The translations under genes and the position numbers were made by a program. A DNA stretch of 64,000 bases from Dactylorhiza incarnata (Eukaryota > Streptophyta > Magnoliopsida > Asparagales > Orchidaceae): positions 2,341,001 through 2,405,000 of the forward strand of contig JAWHQI010000257.1 in assembly GCA_033032865.1 (NCBI GenBank), given 5' to 3'. Positions 45,436-57,400 of this stretch are shown in pieces (positions within the stretch are counted from its first letter, which is position 1; every line of letters starts with the position of its first letter). The notes under the pieces were generated by a model. It saw only the letters and a list, made by a program, of their open reading frames with translations, did not search any database and was not told where the DNA came from.

Positions 45436-48400
45436 ATAGGTGCTGAACCCGTGTGGTTCAGCCCCAAATCTTCTAATTAATGTTGGCGAGCTGAACCGGA
45501 TGGTTCAGCCCGGTCTTTCTCCGCGGTATCCTTTGGCCTTCGCGAATAGTGGTGCGCGCTGAAGCTTATCGCATCGGGAGGCGTAACATATTTCAGGTTT
45601 ACATTTTTGAAATGATAATAACACATTGATATTCACAATGAAATTATCTTGAGGAGGATGCGGAAAATGCAGTCTATGGTCCGACAAAGCCTGTGCGAAG
45701 ATGCAACTCTCATGAGTTGATCCTTTCCCTCCATCAAGTACAAACATAAAGCACATAAAGTGGCAAACAACCATAACATTTTGTGTGGTAGTGCAATGAC
45801 GACCAATATATCTGACTTGATCTTCAACAAGTATTCTTGCATCGACATGAACGCTCATCATACCTTATTTCCGGTGGTATATATCTCCGAACTGTCGATC
45901 AGTTGGTTTGACAACATCTATCGATAATAATACTAATGCTCTCAGTCCTTTGCATAAATAACTACTTATGGTTTCAGATGAGTGATGAAACCGTTCACAT
46001 ATTGATCTAATTGATCCACGTTGAGCTAAAATGTACAATGTTATACCCAATACTTCTCGTGTTGTTGTGCGTTGTGATCCGTTTAAACCATGGTTATGTT
46101 CAAGCTTCCTAAGTAGATCAATAAATATTCGTTGTGACATTTTAAATATATTATGAAATCTACATGGATGCCCACCAAGTAACTCTCCAATTCATTTATC
46201 ACATGTATGAGTAGACGTCATGCAAGGTCTTGCATCATATATATTATCATGTAGCATAGAAATCGTTGATATAATTATGTTTGTGTAATGAATGTATTGG
46301 ACACTGTTAGGGGTAAGGCCTAACCCGTACCGGTGGGCAATACCAGCTGCTCAAATACCGCACCGCGTGAAGCAGTCCACGACAATGATCCATAGTGGCC
46401 CCCAATCCGGAGCCCCTAACATGGCCGCGGCCCCCACACCCCAACCCGTCTCCTCAACCAGTTTAAATGAGGCGGGTTGTTGAGGCTGGGATTCGATCCC
46501 CAGACCTCCTTGATAAGGAGCCTTCAACACGGCTCTCATCACCAACTGAGCCGCGACTCAGTTGGTGATGAGAGCCGTGTTGAAGGCTCCTTATCAAGGA
46601 GGTCTGGGGATCGAATCCCAGCCTCAACAACCCGCCTCAATTAAACTGGTTGAGGAGACGGGTTGGGGTGTGGGGGCCGCGACCCTGTTAGGGGCTCCGG
46701 ATTGGGGGCCACTATGGATCATTGCCGTGGACTGCTTCGCGCGGTGCGGTATTTGAGCAGCTGGTATTGCCCACCGGTACGGGTTAGGCCTTACCCCTAA
46801 CATAAAAGTGCACTTTTATGATACGGTCCACCCGGGCTGGAATCGGAGCTGCTCGAATACCCCGCCACGCGAAGCAGCCCAGGGTAACGATCCATAGTCC
46901 GCCCCCGGTTAAGACCGCACCAGGGCCGCGGCCCCTACACCCCAACCTGTCTCCAGGACCAATTTAATCACTGGCGGGTTGTTGAGGACGGGGCTTGAAC
47001 CCCCGACCTCCTTGATAAGGATCCTTCAACACGGCCCTCATCACAAACTGAGCCAATGTTAAGAACGAACTAGAGAACGAGAGAAATCTAGAAGAAGAAG
47101 AAGAAGGTAGACGGCTAGGGTTTGAAGAGAAGAGGAAGAGGGAAAATACCTTGGAATAATTCTTGCATAATCATAATAGAGAGGGGTCCGGGTTATATAT
47201 AACCCCGGACCCAAGGCCGGCCAACCAAGGGGGCCGGCCGGCCCCTATGGGGTTGAACCAAATGTGGTTCAACCCCCTTGGGCCGAGCTTTTAAGAAGAG
47301 GGGGCTGAACCAATTGGTTCAGCCCCGTTGTCGCCTTTAATACGCCTTGGCTGTCGCTTGTAATGTTGCCCAAATAGCCTCGCCTCGTCCGGGGGCGTAA
47401 CATTCCCTTCCCCATCAAAAGCCAGCTTGTCCTCAAGGTGGTAATTAGGGTAAAGCTCCCGAAACTCCAGCAAATCCACCCAAGTATTGTGCTCCGCTGA
47501 GAGATCCTTCCATTTGACCAACAGCTCTGGACAGTACGTCGTGCCCCGACGTTTCCACTTAATCAACAGTATATCTTCCGGAATAGGGCGCAGTTCACCT
47601 CCACTAGTAGCCTCGGGCAGAACGGGAAAGATTTGAACAACATCACCAAGCTTCCGCTTTAACAAAGAGACATGAAAGGTAGGATGAATCCTTGAACCCT
47701 CGGGTAACGCCAAAGTATAAGCAACTGGCCCGACCCGCCGCGTAATCCGAAATGGCCCATAGTAGCGGGGTGCCAGCTTCTGATTGGTCCTCTGCGCCAC
47801 AGACAACTGCCGATAAGGGCGAAGTTTGAGGAAAACCTCCTCCCCCACCTGAAACTCTCTCACAGTCCTATGCCGATCTACCCGTGTCTTCATTCGATCC
47901 TGTGCCGCTCGAAGATTCTCGCGCAAGGTGGCGAGGGTCCGGTCACGATCACGGAGTGCTCTATCCGCGGCTGCCACTGCGGTGCTGCCTGGTTCGTAAC
48001 TGCTCAATGAAGGAGGTGGCCGACCATACACGACCTCAAAAGGAGTGAGCTTGCTAGCTGAGTGATACGAAGTGTTGAAGCAGTACTCCGCCCAATGTAG
48101 CCAGCTGGTCCCTGTCCTCGGCTCATCCATGACAAAGCAACGCAGGTAAGTTTACACGCCTCGATTTAAGACCTCCGTCTGTCCATCGGTCTGAGGGTGG
48201 TGAGCCGTGCTGAAACGTAAGGAAGTCCCTTGCAACCGAAAGAGTTCTTTCCAAAATCTACCAACAAATGTAGGGTCCCGATCGGAAATGATCGCCCGGG
48301 GAATCCCATGTAATCGAACAATCTCCCGAACAAACAAAGCCGCCACAGACTCGCCGGTGTAAGGGTGGCTCAGAGCAAGAAAGTGCCCATACTTGGACAA

Positions 48401-51400
48401 CTTGTCCACCACTACCATGATAACTGTTTTACCTTTCGACTTTGGCAACCCATCGATGAAGTCCATAGAAACCGTATCCCAGATCTGATGCGGAATCTCC
48501 AAGGGGGTGAGTAGCCCGGCTGGAGAAGTAGTCTCATATTTCTGCCTCTGGCACACATCACATTTCTGCACAAAGTCCTGAATGTCGCGGCGCATCCCCT
48601 TACAGAATACATTTGCCCGGGCCCGCTGGAGAGTGCGAAGAAGGCCGACGTGACCTCCCGTCGGCGACGATTGGAACTCATGCATCATCACTGTCCTCCA
48701 AGCTGACTGAGCAGGAATGACCACGCGTCCTTGATAATATAGCCGGTCATTTTGTAAGTGATAACCTGGGGCTGCCTCACGAGCCTGCCGCAGGTCCTCC
48801 ACAATAGCCTGTAACTCGGGATCTCGCTGCACCTCGTCCTGAATCTCATCCAACGACTCCAACTGTGGCATAGAAATATGCGCCAAGGCACCCTCAGGTA
48901 AGCGGGAGAGGGCGTCAACCACCCGATTGTCCTTCCCAGGACGATACACAATCTCATAATCATATCCCAACAACTTTGTGACCCACTTCTATTGAAGGGG
49001 AGAAGAGATCCGCTGCTCCAGAAGATGTTTCAAGCTTTGATGATCTGTCCGTATTTTAAAATGACGTCCCAGCAGGTATGGGTGCCATAAAGCCACCGCA
49101 TGAACAACGACCAGCATTTCCTTTTCATACACCGAAAGCCCTAGCGTCCGTAGGGCCAAAGCCTTACTGTAGAAGGCGATCGGACGTCCGTCCCGCATCA
49201 AGACCGCACCCAATCCCACTCCTGAGGCATCCGTCTCCACCACAAACTCCTTAGAGAAATCCGGAAGTGCCATCACTGGAGTCGTCGTCATCGCCCACTT
49301 CAGCGCCAGAAAAGCGGTCTCTGCCTCATCCTGCCACGAGAAAGCATCCTTCTGTAGCAGTTGTGTAAGTGGCCGAGCAATCTTCCCATAATCCCGTACA
49401 AAGCGCCGATAGTAACCAGTGTGGCCCAAGAACCCCCGCAGCGCCCGAATGGTCTGAGGACGTGGCCAAGAAATCATGCTCTCGATCTTCCGGGGGTCGG
49501 CCTTCACCCCTTCAGCTGAAACCAGATGCCCCAAGTACTCCACTTCCTGTTGTCCAAAAGAACACTTGGACCTCTTAGCATATAGCTTGTGGTGTCGAAG
49601 AATAGAAAAGACCTGAGCCGCATGACGTAAATGATCCTCCCACGTGGCGCTGTAGATCAGAATGTCATCAAAGAAGATCAAGACGAAGTGCCGTAGAAGT
49701 GGGCGAAAGATCTCGTTCATGTTGGCCTGAAAAGTAGACGGTCCACCCGTCAACCCATTCGCCATCACTAAGAACTCGTAGTGGCCGTCATGAGTCCTGA
49801 AAGCTGTCTTATGAACGTCCTCCCCCTTCATAAGAATCTGATAATAGCCAGATCGCAAATCCAGCTTCGTGAACCGAGTCGCCCCCTTCAACTCGTCCAA
49901 CAGCTCCTCAATCACGGGAATAAGAAACTTGTCCTTCACGGTAACGCTGTTCAAGGCACGGTAATCCACACAAAATCGCCAGGATCCGTCCTTCTTTTTA
50001 ACCAGAATAATCGGTGCCGAAAAGGAACTGGTACTAGGGCGTATGATACCCGCATCAAGCATCTCCTTCACACTGCGCTCGATCTCCGCCTTCTGCATGT
50101 GGGGATATCTGTAGGGACGAATATTGGGCGGTTCCACCCCGGTCTTTAGCACAATCTGATGATCACAGAATCGTGACGGTGGAAGTGTACTCGGCTCCTG
50201 AAAGATGTCATCATACTCCTCGACCAACGCACGCATCTGGACAGGGACCTCAGTCGGTCCTTCCTCATCATACCGCACTCCAAACAGAACTGCCATCAGA
50301 CTACTGGACTCCTCAAGCTGCTGTAAGCTGCGAAGGGAAATCTCTTTGACCGGAGAAGATCGGAGCCCTTTCAAACAGAACTGTCGGTCCCCCTGCAAGA
50401 ACTACATCGTCATCTGGTCCCAATCAAAAGTCACCCTCCTCAACTGCTGCAACCACTGCACTCCCAGCACCATATCTGAGCCCCGGATCGGTAAGAGATA
50501 GACATCCGTGCACCCCACATAGCCCTGCATCCGAAGCTCCACCGCCTTCAGCACGCCCTGACACTGTAATTTGCTGCTGTCCGCGACCATAACCTGGAAC
50601 GCAGCTCCTGTATCAATCACGTGCCCCACCTTCTGTGCCACATCTGGACGAATAAAATTGTGAGTACTCCCGCTGTCTACCAGAATAGTCACCCTCTCCT
50701 GCCGAATCCGTCCCGCCAGCCGCATAGTAAGCGGAGGGGGATTGCACCCTTCCCTGGCATGTATGGACACACCCAACTCCGTCAAATCTAAGTCCCCCTC
50801 AGACTCCAACTCCTCCTTCAGACGCACGTCCCCCTCAAGCTGATCCTCCTGGCGCAACATAAAGACTTGAACCTTTTGGCACTTGTGACCTGGCGTGAAT
50901 TTCTCGTCACGATTAAAGCAAAGACCCTTCTCCTTCCTTGCTTGTAACTCGTTCCAAGACAACCGTGTCACCGTCGGTCGGACGGCCACTGGAGGGTCCC
51001 TCCTGGGAGCGGCCGGTGTCGTAATATGCTTCGCTGTACTGCGGGCTCGTTGCCTGTTAAACCGTTCTTCTTGGATGCGCGCCAAACTGATCGCGTGGTT
51101 CAAACTACGGGGCATGTAGGCATGAACCTCATCACGTAAGTGTTCCTTCAGTCCTGATACAAAACAGCTGAGGAGTGTCTTCTCTGCCCACTGCACCCGG
51201 TTTGCCAACTTCTCAAATTCCGTCCTGTACTCCATCACCGTACCTCTTTGACGTAGCTTCTGCAAAAGAGCCTCAAAGTCCTCAAATTCCAGAGGCCCGA
51301 ACCGGGCCGTGAACCCTTCAACAAACTCCTCCCACGACACATAATCCCGTCCCCGCAGGAACCACTGTGTCCACTGAAAAGCGTCATCCTCCAGATGGAA

Positions 51401-54400
51401 GGATGTGAACTGCACCCACTGAGCTTCCGGCACCTCCTGATAACTGAAAAACAACTCAGCTTTTTGTACCCATTCCAAGGCGTCGCCCCCATTGTACCAA
51501 GGGAAATTCATCCGAGTCAATTTTGGAGGCATGTACGGCCTGTAGCCGGCCTGTCCACGCCACCCGGCCTCTTGTCTTCGTGGATCAGCGCGTTCCCCCG
51601 CTACGCCTGGGAACTGTTGGAACTGTTCCGCTATCGGAGCACCGTGGTGGAGAGGTACCCTTTCTCCCCACTGCACCCCTCTCCCCAAGCCCGGTGGCTG
51701 CCCTCGTCCTATCGGTGGAGGTAACAACCCATCCCGACCTTGCCTCCAAGGAACGTGCTCGGTAAAAGCCCCACCCCTTCCATCAACACTAATTCCATCC
51801 CTTCCATCAACACCCATTACACCAATTCCCGCAAAGCCACCATTACCGGTCATTCCCATCCTTGCCGGCACAAATCCAGCCCTCACCATGCTTGCCGGAA
51901 GAGGTTCCGCCATTCCGACGCCACCCCCGACCATGCCGAAGCCACCCGTGCCAAATCCGGCCACCCCGTGGCTCGCCGCTCCAAGTCCGGGCCCCACGGA
52001 GGCCGCTGCTCCCATTCCGACCCCGCCGTAGCCGCCTGGGAAGGATCCGCCCGCTCCGTAGCCTGCCGCGCCAGATCCGGCTCCTCCGCTGTTCGCCGCC
52101 CCTGATCCGGCCCAGCCGCCGCCGCCAGTGGCCGATCCAGCCCTCACGGTGTTCGCCGCCCCCGATTCGGCCAAGCCGCAGCCGTCACTGGCCGATCCGA
52201 CCCCTCCAGCGCCCGATCCGGCGTTACACGCACCCGATCCGCCGTTCCAGGGCATTTCCAGCCTCATTCCCGTAGATCCGCCCGGATCCTCCTCCGCCAC
52301 CGCCTTCCCCTTCAAATTTTGCGCCAATAGGGCCATGATATCGTTCAAGCGGCCATCGATTCGCTCTTCCAACCTTTGAGCGGAGGTTTTGACATTTTCT
52401 TCGATGGCGGCCACCGAATCGGTAAGCCCCACCACATTCTCCTCTAGGGTTTCCAAACGGCCATTCTCGTCTTGCAAGCGTGTAGTCACCATGATGGAGG
52501 AAGGAATCCTCTGATACCAAATGTTAAGAACGAACTAGAGAACGAGAGAAATCTAGAAGAAGAAGAAGAAGGTAGACGGCTAGGGTTTGAAGAGAAGAGG
52601 AAGAGGGAAAATACCTTGGAATAATTCTTGCATAATCATAATAGAGAGGGGTCCGGGTTATATATAACCCCGGACCCAAGGCCGGCCAACCAGGGGGCCG
52701 GCCGGCCCCTATGGGGTTGAACCAAATGTGGTTCAACCCCCTTGGGCCGAGCTTTTAAGAAGAGGGGGCTGAACCAATTGGTTCAACCCCGTTGTCGCCT
52801 TTAATACGCCTTGGCCGTCGCTTGTAATGTTGCCCAAATAGCCTCGCCTCGTCCGGGGGCGTAACAGACACGCTTCTCTCCTTGTAGAATGTTTGGAATC
52901 TTCACATGGGGAAACATGATTAGGTGATTCCATTTCTTAATCTGTCACAATGCATGAAAAATATTAAAACACCACACGACATAATAGCATGTAAAACAGT
53001 ATAGTACATTGCATTGATAATTTTAAAGTACAACACATTGCATATTAGACAGTGCATGAAAAATATTAAAACATCACACGACATAATAACATGTAAAACA
53101 GTATAGGACATTGCATTAATAATTTTAAAACACGACACATTGCATATTTGACAGTGCATGGAAAGTATTAAAACATCACACAACATAATAACATGTAAAA
53201 CAGCATACGACATTGCATTGATAATTTTAAAACACGACACATTGCATATTAGACAAAGTTGAAAAAACCATGTTCTGAAGGAGAAAAAATATAGCATAAC
53301 CATTCCAAAACATTCAATAATACTTGTTAATCTATTAGTAAGTACAACACAACACAACACAACACAACAAAGTAACATAGAAAACTAAAACAAAGCATAA
53401 ATGAGCAAAACAAAACATAAGATATAATCTAGTCAATCCATAACATCACTTGCTCTCTTTCTCATAACTATTTTTGAGCCACCAAACCCTTTTATCAGGA
53501 GGAATGTTCATGAAGATTTCCATATTATTTTTTTCCTTTATATAGCTCAGAGCAAAGTAGTATAAGTCCGAATCATCAAAAATATCAGCAATATTTGAAA
53601 TTAGTTCCACCGTCTCCTTGAAAGTGACTACTGGTGTAGGCTTCACGGATAACGCTACGCCCTTCTTCCTCGCCATCCTTCTTCTTTTATTTGAAGACGT
53701 GGAGGCATTGCCAATGTTGGTTGATGTTCCAACTAGCTCTTCATGCTTACAATCTGGAGCACCTATGTCATGCGCTAAATTATCCTCCTCTACAGCGTCT
53801 CCCATATCCGGTGGCAAACTCCCTAGTGAAGGTGCCCACAAATCATTGCGAGCTGCTACCACTTGACTGGACATTCTGTTTAATTTTTCTTCTAAATTTG
53901 GAGCTATACCCACTTAGTGAATTTTTTTTGCAACAGGCACAGCCTAAGCAAAATAGTAATGAGTTAACTTTAAATATTTCTTCAGATCTATGTATATGCA
54001 AAATAATATAAAAGCATTGAGTTAACCTTGAGTTTTTCTTCCCACCGCTCACCGGTTGCGGCAATGGTTTGCTTCTCTAGACTCTAAGTCCCAACCCAAC
54101 CTTGTCTCCCCATGCTTAAGTTCTTTCCACAACATCCACTATTTTTTAAGGTGGTCCCATTTGTCTGCCCTCTGTAAACGATCATAACTTTCCCCAATGC
54201 GATGTTTAAACGATACAACCAAATTTTTCCACCCATTCTTGCTAAAGTAAATTGTGGGTCGATTCCTCAACTTAATCTCTCTAATGCAAAGGTCACAAAA
54301 AATCATCACTTCGTTTGAATCCCAAGACGCTGATAGTCCTCCCTCCTTTGGTTTCCCCATTAAACTGTACACCCAAAACATTGATCGGAGATTATCCACA

Positions 54401-57400
54401 TACACATACACATTCGTATAGCTAACAAGCATATACATATTCACATAATAATAATCCACATAAATACATATATTCATATAGAACACCAAACATCGAAGAA
54501 AAGCATTGCACCCATGAATGAACTTTACAATAGGAGGACGAACAATGCATCCGATTAGTGCCTTGTCTACTAAATGCTATCATTCTGATTACCCATAAAT
54601 TCGATTTAAACAAACAAAAAAGCATTGCACCCATGAATTCATTTGAGTTCATTTTAAACAGTGCAGCACCCATGAATTCATTTTAGAACCTGAACTTGAA
54701 TTAGAACATAAAACTCTTTGTTAGTGAGTAAATTTGAAATTGAACCTTTAGTATAAATTGAGTCTGTTTCTAAATATGAAGTTGAACAAATCATAATCAT
54801 TAAAATTGATAAATCAAATGTAGAATGAAGTTCTGAAAATATTGATTAAGTTTCTAATTACATTTAACAATGAAGCAAAACAATGTTGATTTTATATTTA
54901 CTTCTGTGTTTATTGACTTAATTTTTTTTAATCTTTTTGTTTATTGACTTAGAACCCTATCAAGAAAATCAAGATATATCAATATTTCTGTTAAAGGAAA
55001 TATATGTAAAGACCCATGCTAAGGCCCATCTAGAGCCCTCTTCCTCTTTAAGATTTAGTCTCACATCTTAGATTGAGATTTTCTCTTCTCTCTCTTCCTA
55101 TTTAAGTGTACAAATTCTTGTATGTATGTACAACCTTTGGAGAAAGAAATAAAATTATATTTTATTTCTTATGTATTTCTACATGGTATCAGAGCCAAAC
55201 GATTCTACGAAACAACTTATTTTTTTTAGTCGTAATCTTCCTCGTCAGCCTGTCTGGGCGGTTAGAAACATTCTAACCGCAGCTCTGTGTATCGAGCTCT
55301 CCCTCGCACAGTTCCCCTCTCTTCCCTTCCGCCCCTTCTGCTTTTATAGCCGCCCCTTTTGCTTTTATAGCCGCCCCTTCTGCTTTTATAGCCGCCCCTT
55401 CTGCAATTTTGGGCCCCGCCTTCCTGCCGACCTCCACGGTCTCATTGTCTAGCTGCAACACTCCTGGCTAACCACAGCGTATGTTCGCCGTTTTCCCTGT
55501 GCCTGCTCGCCGATTCTAGCGCGATCTCTTTAACCTCAGCAAGCCTTGCCGCAGTTCCTTGACCGCAAGCTCCTTGCCGCAGCAAGCCTAGCAGCGGATC
55601 CTTGCCGCCAGTTCCCAGAGTCCTCATGCCGCAGCGCTTCTAACCGCAGCTTCCTGACCACAACGCTTCTAACCGCAGCTTCCTGACAGCAACTCCTTGA
55701 CCGCAGAGCTCCTTGACGCAACTTCCTGTCCGCAACGGGGTTTCTGTAGGAGATTGACTGTCGTTCTCCTTTTGTGTTGCAATGGACTTGAATGATGCTT
55801 CGTCCCTCCTCGCTCGTGCTACAGCTAGGCGTGCAAATTTGTCCAAGGTCCGGTTGCCCGGCCTGGGTCTGAGCTCAATTAGGCCTGAGCCCGGTTAGGC
55901 CTGGGCCAGGCCCAAGCCAGATCTAAGGGGGCTCAACAGGCCCCCTTATTTGGGCAGGGCCTGGCTTGGTGCCCGGCCCGGGCCAGGCCCAGGCAAGCCC
56001 GGGCACCAGGCTTTGCCTGGTGCCCGTTGAGAACAACGAGCTGGGCGCTGCCCAGCTTTATAGCTGGGCAGAACCCAACATTTAATGCTGGGCAGCGCCT
56101 AAATGCTGGCGCTGCCCAGCATTAAATGTTGGGCTGCCACGCCCAGCATAATGGCTGCCTTTTGGCTCCCATTTATAAAATATATATTATAAAATATTAT
56201 ATATATTATAGAATAATATATTATAAAATATATATTAGATATATTATAAAGTATATTAGAATGTTTATTTATTTTGGGGCCTGCTTGGGCTCGGTCTATT
56301 AGGCTCAAGCAGGCCCCCTTATTTCGGTGAGGCCCGGGCCTGGCCTTGGCCCGGTTTGACAGAGGCCCGACCTGGGCCTGGCAAAAATAAAGCCCGGGCC
56401 CTGGGGGCCCGGGTCTGACCCGGGCCCGGGGATTTTTTTGCACGCCTAGCTGCAGCCCCTCTTCCTGAAATTTGTGATGAGCTTCAGATCACCACCATCT
56501 CTCTTAGTGGGAAGAAGAATTTTGTTAGTGGGTGCACTCTGTCCGTCGTGTTCTTCAGACAAAGGGACTTTTGCATCATCTCACTAAGGCCACCCCTTGT
56601 GCACCCACTGAGGACTGGATTCGTGATGATGGTCGTGTCCAATCATGGATCCTCAACTCAATGGATAGTGAACCCTATCGCATGGCTATGTATCGTGTGT
56701 GGTGTGATTTCATCCTGATGGATGTCGCTCACGTGTTACTTGGGAGAACCTGGCTCTATGATCACGATGTCACGCGTTTCAGTCGCTCGAACACATTTGT
56801 ATTTTATGATAAGGCTCGTAAGATTATAATTTCCTGATGAGCTGCCGCCCATGCCGATATTCAGCAAGCCATTGATCTTGTCCTGGGAGCTTCACTACCG
56901 AATCACCGCCATTATCACATGAATCCCGATGAGCACTTTTAGCTCAAGCGGCAAATCGATGAGTTACCTAGGAAGCAGTTCATTCGTGAGAGCTTGAGTC
57001 TTGGCCGGTACCCGCGCTTCTTACTCCCAAGAAATATGACAGTTGGCGCATGTGCATTGATAGTCGAGCTATCAACAAGATCATGTTGAAGTATCGCTTC
57101 TCTAGCCCTCGACTCGATGACCTCCTTGATACGTTGGCCGGTGCCTAGATCTTATCAAAGATCGACCTTTTTCTTGGGTACCACTACATTTGGGTCCAAG
57201 AAGAGGGCGACTGGAAGACCTCATTCAAAACCAAGGATGGTCTTTATGAGTGGTTAGCCTTGCTGTTTGAACTCTCTAATGCTCCGAGTATGTTCACGCG
57301 GATCAAAGTAAACAACCAGAAAGACATCTTTAGGTTGATGCGTCCCATGGCGCATCACTATTTATGAAAGACATCTTTAGGTTGCACGGTTTGCCCAAGA

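Larger units (their letters stand above)
39903..45588 (-). mobile_element. Ty3/gypsy chromovirus-like retrotransposon in the Harbinger gene (Gypsy-A)
   Basis: LTRs 39903-40231 (329 bp) and 45228-45588 (361 bp) start TGTTATGAAGGA and end GGGAGGCGTAACA. TSD TATTT is at 39898-39902 and 45589-45593. On the minus strand TTTGGTATCAGGGCC adjoins the right LTR as primer binding site, and GGGGAGGGGAA the left as purine tract. The length difference comes mainly from a 37-base poly-C run in the right LTR (45399-45435). Confidence 0.93.
39240..46140 (-). pseudogene. PIF/Harbinger transposase, split by Gypsy-A
   Basis: The N-terminal part (45865-46140) has [20 protein letters not shown] and [20 protein letters not shown]. 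The core (45594-45861) has [23 protein letters not shown] and GGKGSTHES. The C-terminal part (39240-39851) has [27 protein letters not shown] and MALHNFI. Together they cover the Harbinger DDE nuclease. The first catalytic Asp (usual DGTH motif) is not preserved, and the second (usual HD) is HE, so the enzyme would be dead even without Gypsy-A. The frame between the blocks is rejoined when Gypsy-A and one TATTT copy are removed. Confidence 0.82.
46305..52866 (-). mobile_element. Very young Ty3/gypsy chromovirus-like element (Gypsy-B)
   Basis: LTR bodies 47057-47402 and 52522-52866 start TGTTAAGAACGAAC and end GGGGGCGTAACA; by eye they differ by two substitutions and one single-base indel. The right flank is GACAC (52867-52871). 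The same GACAC occurs at 46300-46304, directly before TGTTA. I therefore place the true left end at 46305, with 747 bp (46310-47056) inserted after the first five LTR bases. The primer binding site (TTTGGTATCAGAGGA) adjoins the right LTR on the minus strand. A relative of Gypsy-A. Confidence 0.85.
38942..55004 (-). mobile_element. PIF/Harbinger transposon nested in Gypsy-C, right end lost
   Basis: The left end GGATCTGTTTGGGGCAGC preceded by TTA fits PIF/Harbinger termini and their 3-bp TSD. The element carries on the minus strand both genes typical of the superfamily: a Myb/SANT-like protein (53446-54489) and a DDE nuclease (39240-46140). Two gypsy elements have jumped in: Gypsy-A inside the nuclease gene and Gypsy-B between the genes. 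No matching right terminal repeat was found; the sequence abuts the copia LTR at 55005, and a deletion seems to have removed the right end. Without the insertions it would be about 3.8 kb. Confidence 0.72.

Noticed and set aside
46540..46640. A functional tRNA gene
   Set aside because: A- and B-box-like motifs and arm-like pairings exist, but the acceptor stem is missing and the sequence continues into a repeated 250-bp body present three times; it is a tRNA-derived repeat.
52951..53256. A CRISPR-like array
   Set aside because: Three head-to-tail 102-bp units without spacers; a plain tandem repeat in a plant transposon.
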